Origin: Azospirillum formosense
GTDB taxonomy: Bacteria; Pseudomonadota; Alphaproteobacteria; Azospirillales; Azospirillaceae
DNA: 64,000 bases
Reading direction: 5' to 3'
NCBI RefSeq assembly: GCF_040500525.1
Contig: NZ_CP159402.1
Location: 248,001 to 312,000, forward strand
A program made the translations under genes and the position numbers. Under the pieces are notes generated by a model. That model saw only the letters and a list, made by a program, of their open reading frames with translations, made no database searches and was not told where the DNA came from. How positions within the stretch are numbered: position 1 is the first letter of the stretch; every line of letters starts with the position of its first letter. Below, one piece after another: positions 8,279 to 18,043 of this stretch.

Positions 8279-9489
8279 CGCGCGCCCCCGTGCCCGATCC
8301 AGACCAGCGTGTGGTCGTCGAGCGGCACGTCGCCCTGGGCGGCGGCGAGCGCCGCGGTCACCGCCGCGAAGGCGTCGCCATCTTTTCCGCCGTCATCGCC
8401 GCCATCATGGCCGCCGTCATGGCCGCCGCCGGCCATGGCGTTCCGGACGGCGGCGCTCTGCAGCAGGGCGGCGAATCCGCCGTTGCCCCCGCCCAGCGCC
8501 TCCAGCACGGCGGTCGAGTGCAGGACCAGCGCGGCATCCGGCGGGAAGGGCAGGCTGCGCTCCTCGTAACGGGCGCCGGCGGCCATGCCCACCGGCTGGC
8601 CGGTCCCCTCGCCGAAGACCAGTTCGGCGCTGCCGGGCGGGATCAGGACCGGCGGGGCCGCCGCCGCCGCCGCGTAGGTGAAGCGCTGCCCCGCACGGTC
8701 CACCACGCCGTAGATCACCGTGGCGTGCTGGCCAAGCTCCAGCAGGCAGACGGCCCGCTCGTTCAGCTCGCTCAGGAAGGCGCCGGGCCGCTCGCCGAGA
8801 TGCGGCGCCAGCTCGTGGATCAGCGTGTGCATGCGGAAGGCGTCCAGGGCCGCCGACACACCGCGCCCGGCCATGTCGAGCAGGAACAGCCCGAACCGCC
8901 CGCCGGCCAGCGGCAGCACCCCCCACAGGTCGCCGCCGAGGTCGGAGGACAGCGCCGTGTGCGAGCGCAGCGTCACCCCCGCGCCATCCGTCAGCGCGGC
9001 GCACAGCGCCGCGGAGGGCAGCAGATGGTCGTACATGGAGCGGGCCATTGCCAGCTCCCCCTCGACCCGCGCCCGGTAGGTCTGCAGGTCGCGGATCAGC
9101 ACCCGGTTCTGCAGGTGGATGCGCACGCGGGCGACCAGCTCCGTCCGGTCCAGCGGCTTGGAGATCAGATCGGTGGTTCCGGCGGCGAAGGCGCGGTTGC
9201 GGTCGTCGCTGGACGACAGGGCGGTCTGAACCAGCACCGGCAGGTCCGCGTAGGCGTGGTCGGCGCGCAGGCGGCGGCACACCTCGAACCCGTCCATCCC
9301 CGGCATCATGATGTCGAGGATCAGCAGGTCCGGCGCCTCCGCCGCGATCTGGGCCAGCGCGTCGAAGCCGTCCTTGGCGTAGGCGACGTTCTGGAAGCCG
9401 GCTTCGGTGAGCAGGGCGCCGATCAGTGTGCGGTTGAAGTCGGTGTCATCCACCACCAGGATGCGGCAGGCGGCGATGGCGTCGTCCAT
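8275..9489 (-). CDS. Receiver-PP2C protein with degenerate phosphatase site (partner-switch module 2)
   Basis: 404 residues from ATG 9489. The receiver (about 8-125) looks functional: ILVVDDTDFN, LLILDIMMPGMDG, LISKPLD. The PP2C-like domain has LGGDLWG in place of GGDF, LDMAGRG in place of D-x-SGHG, and LVLHSTAVLEA where LxYSDG would supply a metal-binding Asp; only the final DDHTLVWIG motif is conserved. A His/Asp/Gly repeat (GGGHDGGHDGGDDGGKDG, about 358-375) is inserted near the end. I infer a pseudo-phosphatase or an enzyme with altered metal use. Its start overlaps the HATPase gene stop by one base. Extension upstream of 9489 would read through the HATPase gene in another frame and was rejected. 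Confidence 0.88.
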   Translation of the reverse strand: MDDAIAACRILVVDDTDFNRTLIGALLTEAGFQNVAYAKDGFDALAQIAAEAPDLLILDIMMPGMDGFEVCRRLRADHAYADLPVLVQTALSSSDDRNRAFAAGTTDLISKPLDRTELVARVRIHLQNRVLIRDLQTYRARVEGELAMARSMYDHLLPSAALCAALTDGAGVTLRSHTALSSDLGGDLWGVLPLAGGRFGLFLLDMAGRGVSAALDAFRMHTLIHELAPHLGERPGAFLSELNERAVCLLELGQHATVIYGVVDRAGQRFTYAAAAAAPPVLIPPGSAELVFGEGTGQPVGMAAGARYEERSLPFPPDAALVLHSTAVLEALGGGNGGFAALLQSAAVRNAMAGGGHDGGHDGGDDGGKDGDAFAAVTAALAAAQGDVPLDDHTLVWIGHGGAR

Positions 9490-10217
9490 CAGAGGGGGAA
9501 CCTCATGCGGATGCGGCGCCCGCCGTCGAGAAGCTGAAGCTCTTCCACGATGGCGGCGATCAGGTCGAGCCCGCGGCCCGAGGCGCCGTAGTCGATGCGC
9601 TCCGGCCGGGCGAAACCGGTTCCCTCGTCGGCGACCTCCACCACCGCGCAAGCGCTTTCCAGCCACGCGGTGACCTCGATCCGGCGCTCGGCGAAGGCGG
9701 GGTCGGCCATGCGCGCCGCGAGATCGTGGGAGAAGCGCTCCAGCGCCTCGACGCTCAGCCCCTTCATGCCTTCGACCTGGAGGTTGCCGTGCACCACCGC
9801 GTTGCTGATCGCCTCGTGCAGCGCCAGCTCCATGTCGTCGCGCTGGGCCTCCGGCATCGGGTGCAGGGCGGCCAGCCCGTTCAGGATGCGCCCGGCCAGA
9901 TGCAGGCGGTTGGCGGTCACCGTCGTCACGCAGGCGAACAGGTCGGCGCGGGCGGCGCGGCGCGCGGCCTCGACGATCCGGTCGTCGGACAGGCCGGCGA
10001 CCTCGATCCAGGCGCCGAAGGGCCGCTGCCAGAATTCCGGCGCCTCGACGGCGCCGGCGTCGCCCACCAGAAGCAGAACGGACGCGCCGAAGGCCTCTCC
10101 CGCCGGGGAGCCGGGCCGCCGGGGCGGAAGCCGAAGCGCCGCCGACAGCCGGTCCAGCCGGTCGGCCGGCACGCCCAGGCCTTGCAGGGCGGCGACACGG
10201 ATGGGGGAGGGGACCAA
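9489..10217 (-). CDS. HATPase-type serine kinase / anti-sigma-like protein (partner-switch module 2)
   Basis: 242 residues, using TTG at 10217, 5 bases past the STAS stop; no strong alternative start exists, so the exact N-terminus is uncertain. The C-terminal half is an RsbW-like GHKL ATPase: ELALHEAISNAVVHGNLQ N-box, VADEGTGFA G1 box, and GASGRGLDLI lid. The N-terminal ~100 residues are unassigned but share position and length with the extra domain of the module-1 kinase. No His-phosphorylation domain is present. It is predicted to phosphorylate the STAS protein at 10223-10528 or to bind an output factor. It is tightly packed between STAS and phosphatase genes, so co-expression is near certain. 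Confidence 0.82.
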   Translation of the reverse strand: MVPSPIRVAALQGLGVPADRLDRLSAALRLPPRRPGSPAGEAFGASVLLLVGDAGAVEAPEFWQRPFGAWIEVAGLSDDRIVEAARRAARADLFACVTTVTANRLHLAGRILNGLAALHPMPEAQRDDMELALHEAISNAVVHGNLQVEGMKGLSVEALERFSHDLAARMADPAFAERRIEVTAWLESACAVVEVADEGTGFARPERIDYGASGRGLDLIAAIVEELQLLDGGRRIRMRFPL

Positions 10218-10222
10218 GGGGC

Positions 10223-10528
10223 TCAGTCCTCGATCGTCACGATCTTGTTGAGCTGGGCCACGGTCAGCACGCGCTTGACCTGCCCGGCGGCGGAGCGCAG
10301 GACGAGCTGCTTGTCCGCGTTCGCCATTTCCTCCCGCGCGATCAGAAGCATGCCGATTCCCGCCGAATCGACGAACTCCAGCGTGGAAAGGTCGAGCACC
10401 TGACGCTTGGCCTTGTTCTGCAGCATCTCCCGGATCAGGGCCCGCAGCTTGGCGTGGTCGTTGAAGGTCAGGCGACCGCGCAACCGAACCAGGGTCTCCT
10501 GCTCCTTGTCCTCAATTCCGTAGTCCAT
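10223..10528 (-). CDS. STAS-domain anti-sigma-factor antagonist (partner-switch module 2)
   Basis: 101 residues, the same length as its module-1 paralogue, with the phospho-acceptor loop FVDSAGIGMLLI and a similar C-terminus (KIVTIED against EVVTIER). It should switch between a serine-phosphorylated and a free state under the kinase and phosphatases encoded downstream. ATG 10528 was chosen because the domain starts there; the longer open frame to 10600 adds an unconserved stretch encoded by a 13-bp tandem duplication. It is separated by 113 bp from the soluble MCP-like gene of the che cluster, with no clear terminator between them. Confidence 0.88.
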   Translation of the reverse strand: MDYGIEDKEQETLVRLRGRLTFNDHAKLRALIREMLQNKAKRQVLDLSTLEFVDSAGIGMLLIAREEMANADKQLVLRSAAGQVKRVLTVAQLNKIVTIED

Positions 10529-10534
10529 CGGTCC

Positions 10535-10560
10535 GGTGTTCCTGAAGGGTGTTCCTGAAG
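10535..10560. repeat. Perfect 13-bp tandem duplication in the STAS leader
   Basis: GGTGTTCCTGAAG occurs twice with no spacer (10535-10547 and 10548-10560), directly upstream of the STAS start at 10528. On the coding strand it places two AGGAA elements ahead of the ATG, so copy number could tune translation. Confidence 0.85.
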
Positions 10561-10641
10561 GGGCAGTGGGGCGGGTGGCCTTGTGCGGGCCACGCCACAA
10601 TGGAGCAAGACCGGCCGGGGATTCCAGAGAATCCCTTGGCC

Positions 10642-11808
10642 TCAGAAAAGTTCGATGTCGCCGCCGGAACTGTCGTCCTGGCCGGCATCGACGTCAAGGA
10701 CGCCATGCTCGTCCAGCGCCGTCCCTTCCAGCAGCAGACGGCGCACGAAGCGCTGGCGCATCTCGCTCAGCTTGAAGCGGCCCAGCAGCTCGTCGAGCCA
10801 TTCCTGCGGAACCTGCGGCCCCAAGGAAGCGGGCATTTCGACGCGGGTGCGGTTTTCCAGCTCGTTCAGCCCTTCCGCCATGATGGCGAGGCTGTCGTTG
10901 ATGGCCTCCAGCCGCTGCTTGGTCAGGTCCTGGAACTGCATCCCGGTGACCATGCGGCTGATGGTGGTGGACATGTCCGACGACACGGTCGCCGCGGTCT
11001 CCAGCACCGCCTGGAAGTGGTTGGTCTGGTCGACCAGGCTGTCCATCGTCTTGTCCACCCGCTCCTTGGCGAGCATCTGGGGGGACATGTCGGTGTCGGC
11101 GATCTGGCGCAGGATGTCGTGGCCGTTGCGCACGCCCTTGACCACCGCGGTGACCTTGGAGCGCATGCGGTCGGCCAGCGCCCCGGTGGAGCGGGAAAGG
11201 TGGCGCACCTCCTGGGCGACCACGGCGAAGGTGCGCCCGGCCTCGCCGGCGCGGCTCGCCTCGATGGTGGCGTTCAGCGCCAGGAAGTTGGTCTGGCGGT
11301 TGATGGCGTCGATGTCGCCGATCGACTTCTCTAGCTCCGCCACGTCCTTCTGCACGTCGTCGAGCAGATAGACCATGCTCATGGCGTGGCGCGACAGCGT
11401 GACGATGTTGGCAATCATGTCCGCGATCATCTGCTGCATGCCGGTGACCAACTGGTCCATCGGCACCCGCTCCCCGTCGATGGAGACGGAGCCGGCCATG
11501 CTGACGATCTGCTCCACCCGCTCCGACTGCTGCATGGCCTTCTCGGCCAGCTCGCGGAAGCGGGAGGAGAGGTCGAGCGTGGCGTCCTCGACCGTGGAGG
11601 AGGTGCGGGTCAGCTCGTGCTGCACCGCTTCCAGCGTGCGGCGCTGGATGTCGGCGTAGCCCATCCAGGTCGCCAGAAGCTCGCCGGTCACCGGGATCTT
11701 CGGGCCGATCTCGGGCAGGCCGTTCACCGGGGCGTCGCCGTCGGGCAGCTCCGGCGTCTGCGGTTCCGGTCCGGCTTCCGGGCGGGTGGCGCGGCCGTAG
11801 AAAGACAT
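10642..11808 (-). CDS. Soluble MCP-like signalling protein
   Basis: 388 residues from ATG 11808. There are no membrane helices. The N-terminus (about 1-40) is Pro/Gly-rich; the middle is helical; residues about 200-300 hold a shortened MCP-signal-like hairpin with the conserved tip region [20 protein letters not shown] and [15 protein letters not shown]. After this come helices and a conserved tail ending in DIELF. A similar MCP-like gene follows cheB in some accessory chemotaxis clusters. It may act as an array component or an adaptor; no ligand domain is visible. It begins 11 bp after cheB stops. A much longer open frame to 14553 exists but is out of frame with cheB, cheD and cheR and is not used. 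Confidence 0.82.
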   Translation of the reverse strand: MSFYGRATRPEAGPEPQTPELPDGDAPVNGLPEIGPKIPVTGELLATWMGYADIQRRTLEAVQHELTRTSSTVEDATLDLSSRFRELAEKAMQQSERVEQIVSMAGSVSIDGERVPMDQLVTGMQQMIADMIANIVTLSRHAMSMVYLLDDVQKDVAELEKSIGDIDAINRQTNFLALNATIEASRAGEAGRTFAVVAQEVRHLSRSTGALADRMRSKVTAVVKGVRNGHDILRQIADTDMSPQMLAKERVDKTMDSLVDQTNHFQAVLETAATVSSDMSTTISRMVTGMQFQDLTKQRLEAINDSLAIMAEGLNELENRTRVEMPASLGPQVPQEWLDELLGRFKLSEMRQRFVRRLLLEGTALDEHGVLDVDAGQDDSSGGDIELF

Positions 11809-11819
11809 GGTGCTGCTCC

Positions 11820-12884
11820 TCAGTTCGCGCGCGTGCGGTGTTCGCCGATGGCGTCGAACGCGCGCAGCATCTCGGCCGGTATCTGCGCCAGCGGCAGTTC
11901 GACGGCGACCGCCCCGGCTTCCCGGGCGGCGCGCGGCATGCCGTAGACGACGCAGCTCGATTCCTGTTCGCCGATGGTATAGGCCCCCGCGTCGCGCATC
12001 GCCAGCATGCCCGACGCCCCGTCGCGGCCCATGCCAGACAGGATCACCCCCACCGCGTTCGCTCCCGCCGCCTTGGCGACGGAGGAGAACAGCACGTCCA
12101 CCGACGGGCGGTGGCCGCTGACCGCCGGCCCGTCCTGGATGTGGCAGGAATAGCCCTGGGCGTCGCGGATCACCACCAGATGCCGGTCGCCGGGGGCGAT
12201 GTAGACCTTGCCCTGGACCAGCCGGGCGCCCTGGGTGGCGACCTCCACCGTCGGGGGCGAGATGCGGTCGAGCCGGGCGGCGAAGCTGGGGACGTAGCTC
12301 GGCCCCATATGCTGGGTGATGACGATGGGCGGGCAGTCGGCGGGCATGACCGCCAGCACGTCGCGGATGCGCTCCACCCCGCCGGTCGAGGCGCCGATGG
12401 CGATGAAGCGCGTGCCCGACCCGGCGCGCCGCGGCGTCTGGAGGGGCGAGGCCGCGGGCTTGGGCCGCCGCATCGACAGGCGGGCGGTGGCGGCGATGCG
12501 GATCTTGCCGACCAGCTCGTGGGCCATCGCCTCGAAGCCGTGACCCTCCGAGCCGTCGGGCTTGGCCACGCAGTCCACCGCGCCGATCTCCAGCGCGCGG
12601 ATCGTCGCCTCCGACCCCTCCTGGGTCAGGGAGGAAACCATGACGACCGGCGTCGGGCGCAGCGTCATGATCTTTTCCAGGAAGGACAGCCCGTCCATCC
12701 GCGGCATCTCGACGTCCAGCGTGACGACGTCCGGGTTGGTCCGCTTGATGACGTCCCGCGCCTCGTAGGGGTCGCGGGCGACGCCGACCACCTCGATGCC
12801 GGGCTCCTCGGAGACGATGGCCTTCAGCATCTCCCGCATCAGGCTGCTGTCGTCGACGATCACGACGCGGATGGGGCGTGTCAT
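11820..12884 (-). CDS. cheB: CheB protein-glutamate methylesterase/deamidase
   Basis: 354 residues, normal for CheB. N-terminal receiver (about 5-120; [13 protein letters not shown], acceptor Asp in [21 protein letters not shown]), linker (about 125-165), then the methylesterase domain with catalytic serine in IGASTGG, histidine in ITQHMGPSY, and aspartate in [12 protein letters not shown]. It removes methyl groups from chemoreceptor glutamates, providing negative feedback when phosphorylated by CheA. Its substrate is presumably the receptor at 14423-17350. It lies 3 bp after cheD and 11 bp before the MCP-like gene, in one operon. Confidence 0.96.
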   Translation of the reverse strand: MTRPIRVVIVDDSSLMREMLKAIVSEEPGIEVVGVARDPYEARDVIKRTNPDVVTLDVEMPRMDGLSFLEKIMTLRPTPVVMVSSLTQEGSEATIRALEIGAVDCVAKPDGSEGHGFEAMAHELVGKIRIAATARLSMRRPKPAASPLQTPRRAGSGTRFIAIGASTGGVERIRDVLAVMPADCPPIVITQHMGPSYVPSFAARLDRISPPTVEVATQGARLVQGKVYIAPGDRHLVVIRDAQGYSCHIQDGPAVSGHRPSVDVLFSSVAKAAGANAVGVILSGMGRDGASGMLAMRDAGAYTIGEQESSCVVYGMPRAAREAGAVAVELPLAQIPAEMLRAFDAIGEHRTRAN

Positions 12885-12887
12885 GGC

Positions 12888-13514
12888 TCAGTCCTCCCCG
12901 AACAGTTCCACGTCGCCCTCGATCGGCTGGTGCCGCAGGGTGGAGCGGAAATGCAGTTCCTGGTTCGCCGTCTCCGACAGGGCCTCCGGCCGCAGCATCT
13001 TGCGCATGGCCTTGCCGGTGTGGGGAAAGTAGTGGATGCGCCGGGCCGAGGCGCCGCCCAGATCCTGGCCCATCAGCTTCAGCCCCTCGCGCCGCACGTA
13101 GTCGAGCGCGAAGGCGGCGTTGCGCTGGCCGACGTCGAAGCTGGAATCGATGACGCGGGCGCCCCCGAACAGCTTCACCTCCAGCCGCCCGCGCTGGGCG
13201 CCGCGCGCCAGCAGGTCGTTGATCAGCCGCTCCATGGCCACCGAGCCGTAGCGCGCCGCCGCCCCGGTGCCGGCGTCCTCGGACTCCGGTACTTCGGGCA
13301 GCAGGAAATGGTTCATGCCGCCGATCGCCGTCGCCGGGTCGTGGACGCAGGCGGCCACGCAGGAGCCCAGCGTCGTCACCATCATCACGTCCGAGCGGTC
13401 GCTGACCAGATGGTGGCCGAGGAAGACCTTCAGCGTGTGGGCGCGGAACTGCGGGTGGAAGTAGCCGCCGGTCTGCCGGGCCTCCGCCGCACGGCGGCTC
13501 GCGAAAGCGGTCAT
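12888..13514 (-). CDS. cheD: CheD chemoreceptor glutamine deamidase
   Basis: 208 residues. The CheD catalytic motifs are visible: Cys in [14 protein letters not shown] (about residue 50) and His in [10 protein letters not shown]. The enzyme deamidates receptor glutamines and in several bacteria also binds CheC or receptors to tune CheA. A C-terminal extension of about 30 residues ([23 protein letters not shown]) ends in an acidic tail. It sits between cheR and cheB with 3-bp gaps on both sides, a very tight operon arrangement. Confidence 0.94.
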   Translation of the reverse strand: MTAFASRRAAEARQTGGYFHPQFRAHTLKVFLGHHLVSDRSDVMMVTTLGSCVAACVHDPATAIGGMNHFLLPEVPESEDAGTGAAARYGSVAMERLINDLLARGAQRGRLEVKLFGGARVIDSSFDVGQRNAAFALDYVRREGLKLMGQDLGGASARRIHYFPHTGKAMRKMLRPEALSETANQELHFRSTLRHQPIEGDVELFGED

Positions 13515-13517
13515 GCG

Positions 13518-14426
13518 TCACAGCCTCCGGTAGATGGTGGGGCCGGTCTGGCGGAAGCGGTCCGACACGCCGTACAGGCTTTCCGAATGGCCGAGGAACA
13601 GATAGCCGCCGGGCTCCAGCAGGCGAGCGAAGTTGCCGATCACCTGGGTCCGCCCGACGCGGTCGAAATAGATCAGCACGTTGCGGCAGAAGATCGCGTC
13701 GAACGGCCCCTTCATGGGCCAATGCTCCAGCAGGTTCAGCGGCTTGAAGGTGATCAGCCGCTTCAGCTCCTCCTCCATCGCCACCATCGGCTCGCCGTCC
13801 TCGCGCTGGCGCCGGGTGTGGCGGTCGCGCAGGGGGGCCGGGATGCTGTTCGCCAGATCGGCGGGATAGACGCCGCGCCGGGCGGTGTCCACCATGTGGG
13901 TGTCGATGTCCGTCGCCAGGATCTTCGCGTCCCAGCGCCGCAGCTCCGGCCCGAAGCTGGAGGCCAGGACCATGGCGATGCTGTAGGGCTCCTGCCCGGA
14001 GGAGCAGCCGGCGGACCAGATGCGCAGCCGCGGGTGGGAGGACTCCCCGGCGTGGCGGGCGCGCATCTCCGGCACCGCGGTCTTCGCCAGGAAGTCGAAA
14101 TGGTGCGATTCGCGGAAGAAGCTGGTCAGGTTGGTGGTCAGGGCGTTGACCAGGAAGCCGACCTCGTTCGCTCCCTCCTCGCTCTCCAGCAGGGCGCAAT
14201 AACTGTCGAAGTCGGTCAGGCGCAGGTCGCGCAGCCGCCGGGCGAGGCGGGAATAGACCATCTCGATCTTGTGCGGGGCCAGCGCGATCCCGGCGAGCTG
14301 GTAGAGCATGCGGGCGATGAAGTCGAAGTGCCGCCGCTCGAACGGGAACTCCCGCCGGCCCGACGTCGCCGCGGGGACGCCGCCGCGGTCGGCCGCGTCC
14401 GGGGCGGGGCTGGGGGCCGCGGTCAT
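13518..14426 (-). CDS. cheR: CheR chemoreceptor methyltransferase
   Basis: 302 residues. CheR_N helical domain (about 25-80), then the SAM-binding methyltransferase domain with [16 protein letters not shown], the [10 protein letters not shown] motif before it, [15 protein letters not shown], and [10 protein letters not shown]. It methylates specific receptor glutamates using S-adenosylmethionine. The first ~25 residues are Pro/Ala-rich and dispensable-looking. Its ATG overlaps the upstream receptor stop by 4 bases, so translation of receptor and methyltransferase is likely coupled. Confidence 0.95.
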   Translation of the reverse strand: MTAAPSPAPDAADRGGVPAATSGRREFPFERRHFDFIARMLYQLAGIALAPHKIEMVYSRLARRLRDLRLTDFDSYCALLESEEGANEVGFLVNALTTNLTSFFRESHHFDFLAKTAVPEMRARHAGESSHPRLRIWSAGCSSGQEPYSIAMVLASSFGPELRRWDAKILATDIDTHMVDTARRGVYPADLANSIPAPLRDRHTRRQREDGEPMVAMEEELKRLITFKPLNLLEHWPMKGPFDAIFCRNVLIYFDRVGRTQVIGNFARLLEPGGYLFLGHSESLYGVSDRFRQTGPTIYRRL

Positions 14427-17350
14427 GCCGCCCGTCCTCGGGCCTTGGCCCGGGCTTCGCTGGCGAGCGTGTCCAGCAGGCCGAGCACGGTGCCGGACAG
14501 CCGGTCGAGATCGGCCAGGGCCTGCGCCTCGGCGTCGTCGTCCCCCTGTTCATGGGCGCGCAGGGCGCGCTTGCCGGCCTCGTGGAAGCGGGCGTGCGGC
14601 TCGGCGATCCGGTCGAAGGACGGGCAGGAACGCACGGCGGCGTCGCTCACCGTGTCGTACCACTTGCCCAGGCGGCAGCCGTGATGGTCGGCCAGCCGGT
14701 CCGCGGTGGCGTCGCCGTGGCCCTGGACGGTCTTCAGCACGGTGTCGCGGAAGGTCACATGGTCGATCTTGGTGTTCTCGATCAGCTGGATGTGGCGGGC
14801 CAGCTCGGACCCGCCATGGGCGTGGCCGGCGTCCAGCGAGAAGAAGGCCATCTGCTGGCGCAGCTGCCCGCCCTGCTCCTCCAGCGAACGGGCGGCGGCG
14901 GTGCTTTCCTCGACCAGCGCGGCGTTCTTCTGGGTCATCTCGTCCATCTGGGCGACGGCGGTGTTGACCTCGTCCAGGCCGGACGCCTGCTCGGCGGTGG
15001 CGCGGGCGATCTCCGACACGAGGTCGGCGACCCGCGCGATGCCCGCCACGATCTCGGTCAGCGAGGAGCCGGCGGAGCGGACCAGCTCCACCCCGTCCTT
15101 GACCTGCGCCCCGCTGTCGAGGATCAGCGTCTTGATCTCCTTGGACGCCTGGGCGGAGCGCTGGGCGAGGTTGCGCACCTCCTGCGCCACCACCGCGAAG
15201 CCGCGCCCGGCGTCGCCGGCCCGCGCCGCCTCCACCGCCGCGTTCAGCGCCAGCAGGTTGGTCTGGAAGGCGATCTCGTCGATCACCCCGATGATGTCGG
15301 AAATCTTCTGCGACGAGCGCTCGATCCCGCGCATCGCCTCGACGGCGCTGGCGGCGACCTGACCGCCCTTCTCGGCGGCGCGGCGGGCGTCGTTGGCGAA
15401 GGCGTTGACCTGCTGGGCGTTGTCGGCGTTGGAGCGGACGGTGGCCGCCAGCTCCTCCATGCTCGCCGCGGTCTCCTCCAGCGAGGAGGCCTGCTGCTCG
15501 GTGCGCTCGGACAGGTCGAGGCTGCCGTCGGCGATCTCCCGGCTGGCCGCGGCGATGGACTCGGCGGCGCTGTTGATGCGGCGGACGATCTCCGACAGCT
15601 TTTCCGTCGTGCCGTTGAAGTCGTCCTTCAGGCGCAGGAACACGCCCTCGTACGGCTTGTCGATGCGCCGCGACAGGTCGCCCTGGGACAGCGATTCCAG
15701 CATGGCGGCCAGATCCTCGGTCACCCCGGAGACGTTGGCGGCCAGCCGGTTCATGCCCTCGCTGACCAGCCGGAAGAAGCCGGTCTTGCCGTCCAGCGCG
15801 ATCCGCTGGGCGAAGTCGCCGCGCACGGCGCTGTCCACCATGGCGGCGATCTCCGCCTCGATGGACAGCTCGGCGGTCAGGTCGCGCCATTCGACGACGA
15901 GTCCCAGCTTCTCGCCGTGGCGCCCGGCGACCGGGCTGGCGGTGATCTCGAAGCTGCGGCGGCCCGCCTTGACCATGCCCTTGTAAGGGCTGGAGAGGCC
16001 GGTCAGGCTGGAGCGCAGGCGCGGGGCCTCGGTGTCGAGCGCGTCGAGGGTCGTCCCGATCAGCCCGGCGGCGTCGAAGGCGGGCAGGGCCTTGCGCAGG
16101 TCCGCTTCGGCGGCCTTGAACATCGCGAGCGCGGCGGCGTTGCAATAGGTGACGGTCCCGTCCTCCCCCACCGTCATGATGCAGGATGACACGCGGTCGA
16201 GCGCGATCCCGGCCCGCACGGCGGTCACCGCGTCCTCCTTGAAGGCGGCGACGGCGCGGGCCATCGCGCCCAGCTCGTCGCGCCCGTCGGTGTGGGGGAC
16301 GGCGACCGACAGATGGCCGTCGCTGAGGTCGGTCATCACCTTGCGGATGCCCTGGACCGGGCCGGTGATCGAACGGGCGATGACCTGGGCGGCGCCGATG
16401 CCCAGAAGCAGCGACAGGCCGCCCAGCAGCAGGGCCAGCAGGACGCTGTTCCCCACCTCGGCCTCGGCGTGGGACTCGATCCCCTTCTGCTCGGCCTGGA
16501 TGGCGGTGGCGATGGAGTCCAGCGTCGCGTTCAGGGCGGTGACGACCTTGGCGACGACCTCGGCGCGCAGGCGGTCGATCTCCTTGTCGGCGGCGAGGGC
16601 GTCGCGGAAGGCCGTGCGGTAGCCCGGCGCCCGTTCCGCCACCTCGCGCAGCAGCGCCGCCACGCGGGGTTCGGTCAGCAGGGCCTGCGCCTCGCGCACA
16701 TGCTCCAGCATCTCGTCCAGGTTCTTCTCCATCGGCCCCACGGCGGCGGCGTCGCGCATGCCGAGCGCGCGGTTGGCGAAGAGGCGGCTCAGCACCCAGT
16801 GCTTCTCCATCTCCTCCCCGACCAGAGCGGCGTCCTTGTCGCCGGTGGCCTGGGCGCCCTCGACGATGCGCTCCAGAGTCTCGGTGATCTGGGTGCCCAG
16901 CGGGTCCATGGTCTGGCGGATGGCCGCGTCGTAGCGGTCGCGGACGACGCGGATCGCCTCGAACTGGGTGTGGTACTCGGTGTGCAGCCGCGCCAGCTCG
17001 GCGAAAGCCGCCGCCTGGCTGGAGCGCTGGATGGCCGCGCCGTGGGCGGCCAGCGCCTGGTCGAACTCGGTGCGCAGCGCGCGCTGGCGGTTGAGCGCCG
17101 CGGGGTCGCCGGACACCAGATAATCGCGCCCGTGGATGCGCTGGTTGGCGAGCCGGGCCGAGAGATCCTTGGCGAAGGTGGCGAGTTCACCGCTGGAGAG
17201 CACCGCGTCGACGCTGCCGTTCAGGCTGCGGATGCTCAGCAGGCTGGCGGCGACCTGGGCGGCCAGCAGGGCGAGCAGGAGCGCGAAGGCCAGCCACAGC
17301 CGCTTCGAGATGCCCATCGCCCCAACGAACGAACCGACCCCTTTCGCCAT
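14423..17350 (-). CDS. Transmembrane methyl-accepting chemoreceptor with HAMP-PAS-HAMP and CZB tail
   Basis: 975 residues, unusually long. Helix 1 (about 17-38), a helical extracytoplasmic ligand-binding region of about 260 residues, helix 2 (about 300-325), HAMP, a PAS-like domain (about 385-495; [20 protein letters not shown]), at least one further HAMP-like unit ([16 protein letters not shown]), the MCP signalling hairpin with tip [21 protein letters not shown], then a C-terminal CZB domain (about 855-960) with the zinc-type pattern [19 protein letters not shown] and PHARFHE. It should control the CheA encoded upstream in the same array. CZB suggests sensing of zinc or oxidants such as HOCl; PAS suggests a second input. 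Confidence 0.93.
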   Translation of the reverse strand: MAKGVGSFVGAMGISKRLWLAFALLLALLAAQVAASLLSIRSLNGSVDAVLSSGELATFAKDLSARLANQRIHGRDYLVSGDPAALNRQRALRTEFDQALAAHGAAIQRSSQAAAFAELARLHTEYHTQFEAIRVVRDRYDAAIRQTMDPLGTQITETLERIVEGAQATGDKDAALVGEEMEKHWVLSRLFANRALGMRDAAAVGPMEKNLDEMLEHVREAQALLTEPRVAALLREVAERAPGYRTAFRDALAADKEIDRLRAEVVAKVVTALNATLDSIATAIQAEQKGIESHAEAEVGNSVLLALLLGGLSLLLGIGAAQVIARSITGPVQGIRKVMTDLSDGHLSVAVPHTDGRDELGAMARAVAAFKEDAVTAVRAGIALDRVSSCIMTVGEDGTVTYCNAAALAMFKAAEADLRKALPAFDAAGLIGTTLDALDTEAPRLRSSLTGLSSPYKGMVKAGRRSFEITASPVAGRHGEKLGLVVEWRDLTAELSIEAEIAAMVDSAVRGDFAQRIALDGKTGFFRLVSEGMNRLAANVSGVTEDLAAMLESLSQGDLSRRIDKPYEGVFLRLKDDFNGTTEKLSEIVRRINSAAESIAAASREIADGSLDLSERTEQQASSLEETAASMEELAATVRSNADNAQQVNAFANDARRAAEKGGQVAASAVEAMRGIERSSQKISDIIGVIDEIAFQTNLLALNAAVEAARAGDAGRGFAVVAQEVRNLAQRSAQASKEIKTLILDSGAQVKDGVELVRSAGSSLTEIVAGIARVADLVSEIARATAEQASGLDEVNTAVAQMDEMTQKNAALVEESTAAARSLEEQGGQLRQQMAFFSLDAGHAHGGSELARHIQLIENTKIDHVTFRDTVLKTVQGHGDATADRLADHHGCRLGKWYDTVSDAAVRSCPSFDRIAEPHARFHEAGKRALRAHEQGDDDAEAQALADLDRLSGTVLGLLDTLASEARAKARGRAA

Positions 17351-17475
17351 GCCATCCCCCTTGCCCGCCGCGTCACGCCGGCGTTAGCCCTTATTTGAAA
17401 CCAACCCGTGTGAAAAGCCGCGACATGACGCACCCCCTTCGGCGCCTTGCGCGGGCGCCTCCGGGGGCGCTCCGG

Positions 17476-18033
17476 TCAGGACGCCCGTTCCAGCGCCGGC
17501 AGGGCCCTGGTCGCCGAGTCCAGCTCGCCGTTCTCGACCGAGAACAGCTTCTCGACGCAGAGCAGCGTGACCATGCGGTCGTCGGCGGTGTAGAGGCCGC
17601 TGAGATACTCGGCGTCGACCATGCCGCCGTCCACGTCGGGCGGCGGCTTGATGGCGTCGTGGCCGATCGCCAGGATGTCGGAGATGGCGTCGACCAGGAT
17701 GCCGCGGGTGCGCTCCCCCACTTGGATCACCACCACGACGTGGCGCTTGGTGACCGACGTGGCGCCGCCGCCGAAGCGGGCGCGCAGGTCGAAGATGGGG
17801 ATGATGATGCCGCGCAGGTTGATGACGCCCCGCACATAGTCCGGCAGGTTCGGCAGGCGGCTTTCCGGCGTCCAGCCGCGGATCTCGCGGACCGACAGGA
17901 TGTTGACGCCGTACTCCTCGCTGCCGACGGTGAAGGTGACGTACTGCTCCTCGGCGGCGTTGACCGCCATGACGTCGTTTCGGGCGTCGGTGCGGCTACC
18001 GCCGACGGTGGCGAGCGCGGTGGAACTGCTCAT
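17476..18033 (-). CDS. cheW: CheW receptor-kinase coupling protein
   Basis: 185 residues with a single CheW (SH3-like) domain from about 28 to 165: YVTFTVGSEEYGVNILSVREI, PDYVRGVINLRGIIIPIFDLR, and GILVDAISDILAI. It bridges the receptor tip and CheA P5 domain in the signalling array. A ~25-residue N-terminal tail precedes the domain. It starts 10 bp after cheA stops and is followed by 125 bp before the receptor ATG; that gap contains GC-rich inverted repeats but no T-tract terminator. Confidence 0.95.
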   Translation of the reverse strand: MSSSTALATVGGSRTDARNDVMAVNAAEEQYVTFTVGSEEYGVNILSVREIRGWTPESRLPNLPDYVRGVINLRGIIIPIFDLRARFGGGATSVTKRHVVVVIQVGERTRGILVDAISDILAIGHDAIKPPPDVDGGMVDAEYLSGLYTADDRMVTLLCVEKLFSVENGELDSATRALPALERAS

Positions 18034-18043
18034 CGCTGTGGCC

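Noticed and set aside
8401..8450. Possible microsatellite GCCGCCATCATGG
   Set aside because: It is the in-frame His/Asp/Gly repeat of the phosphatase-like protein, so it is described as part of that gene and not as an independent element.
10642..14553. Apparent 1303-residue protein covering cheB, cheD and cheR
   Set aside because: Only the last 388 codons make a real protein; the upstream part is out of frame with three conserved chemotaxis genes.
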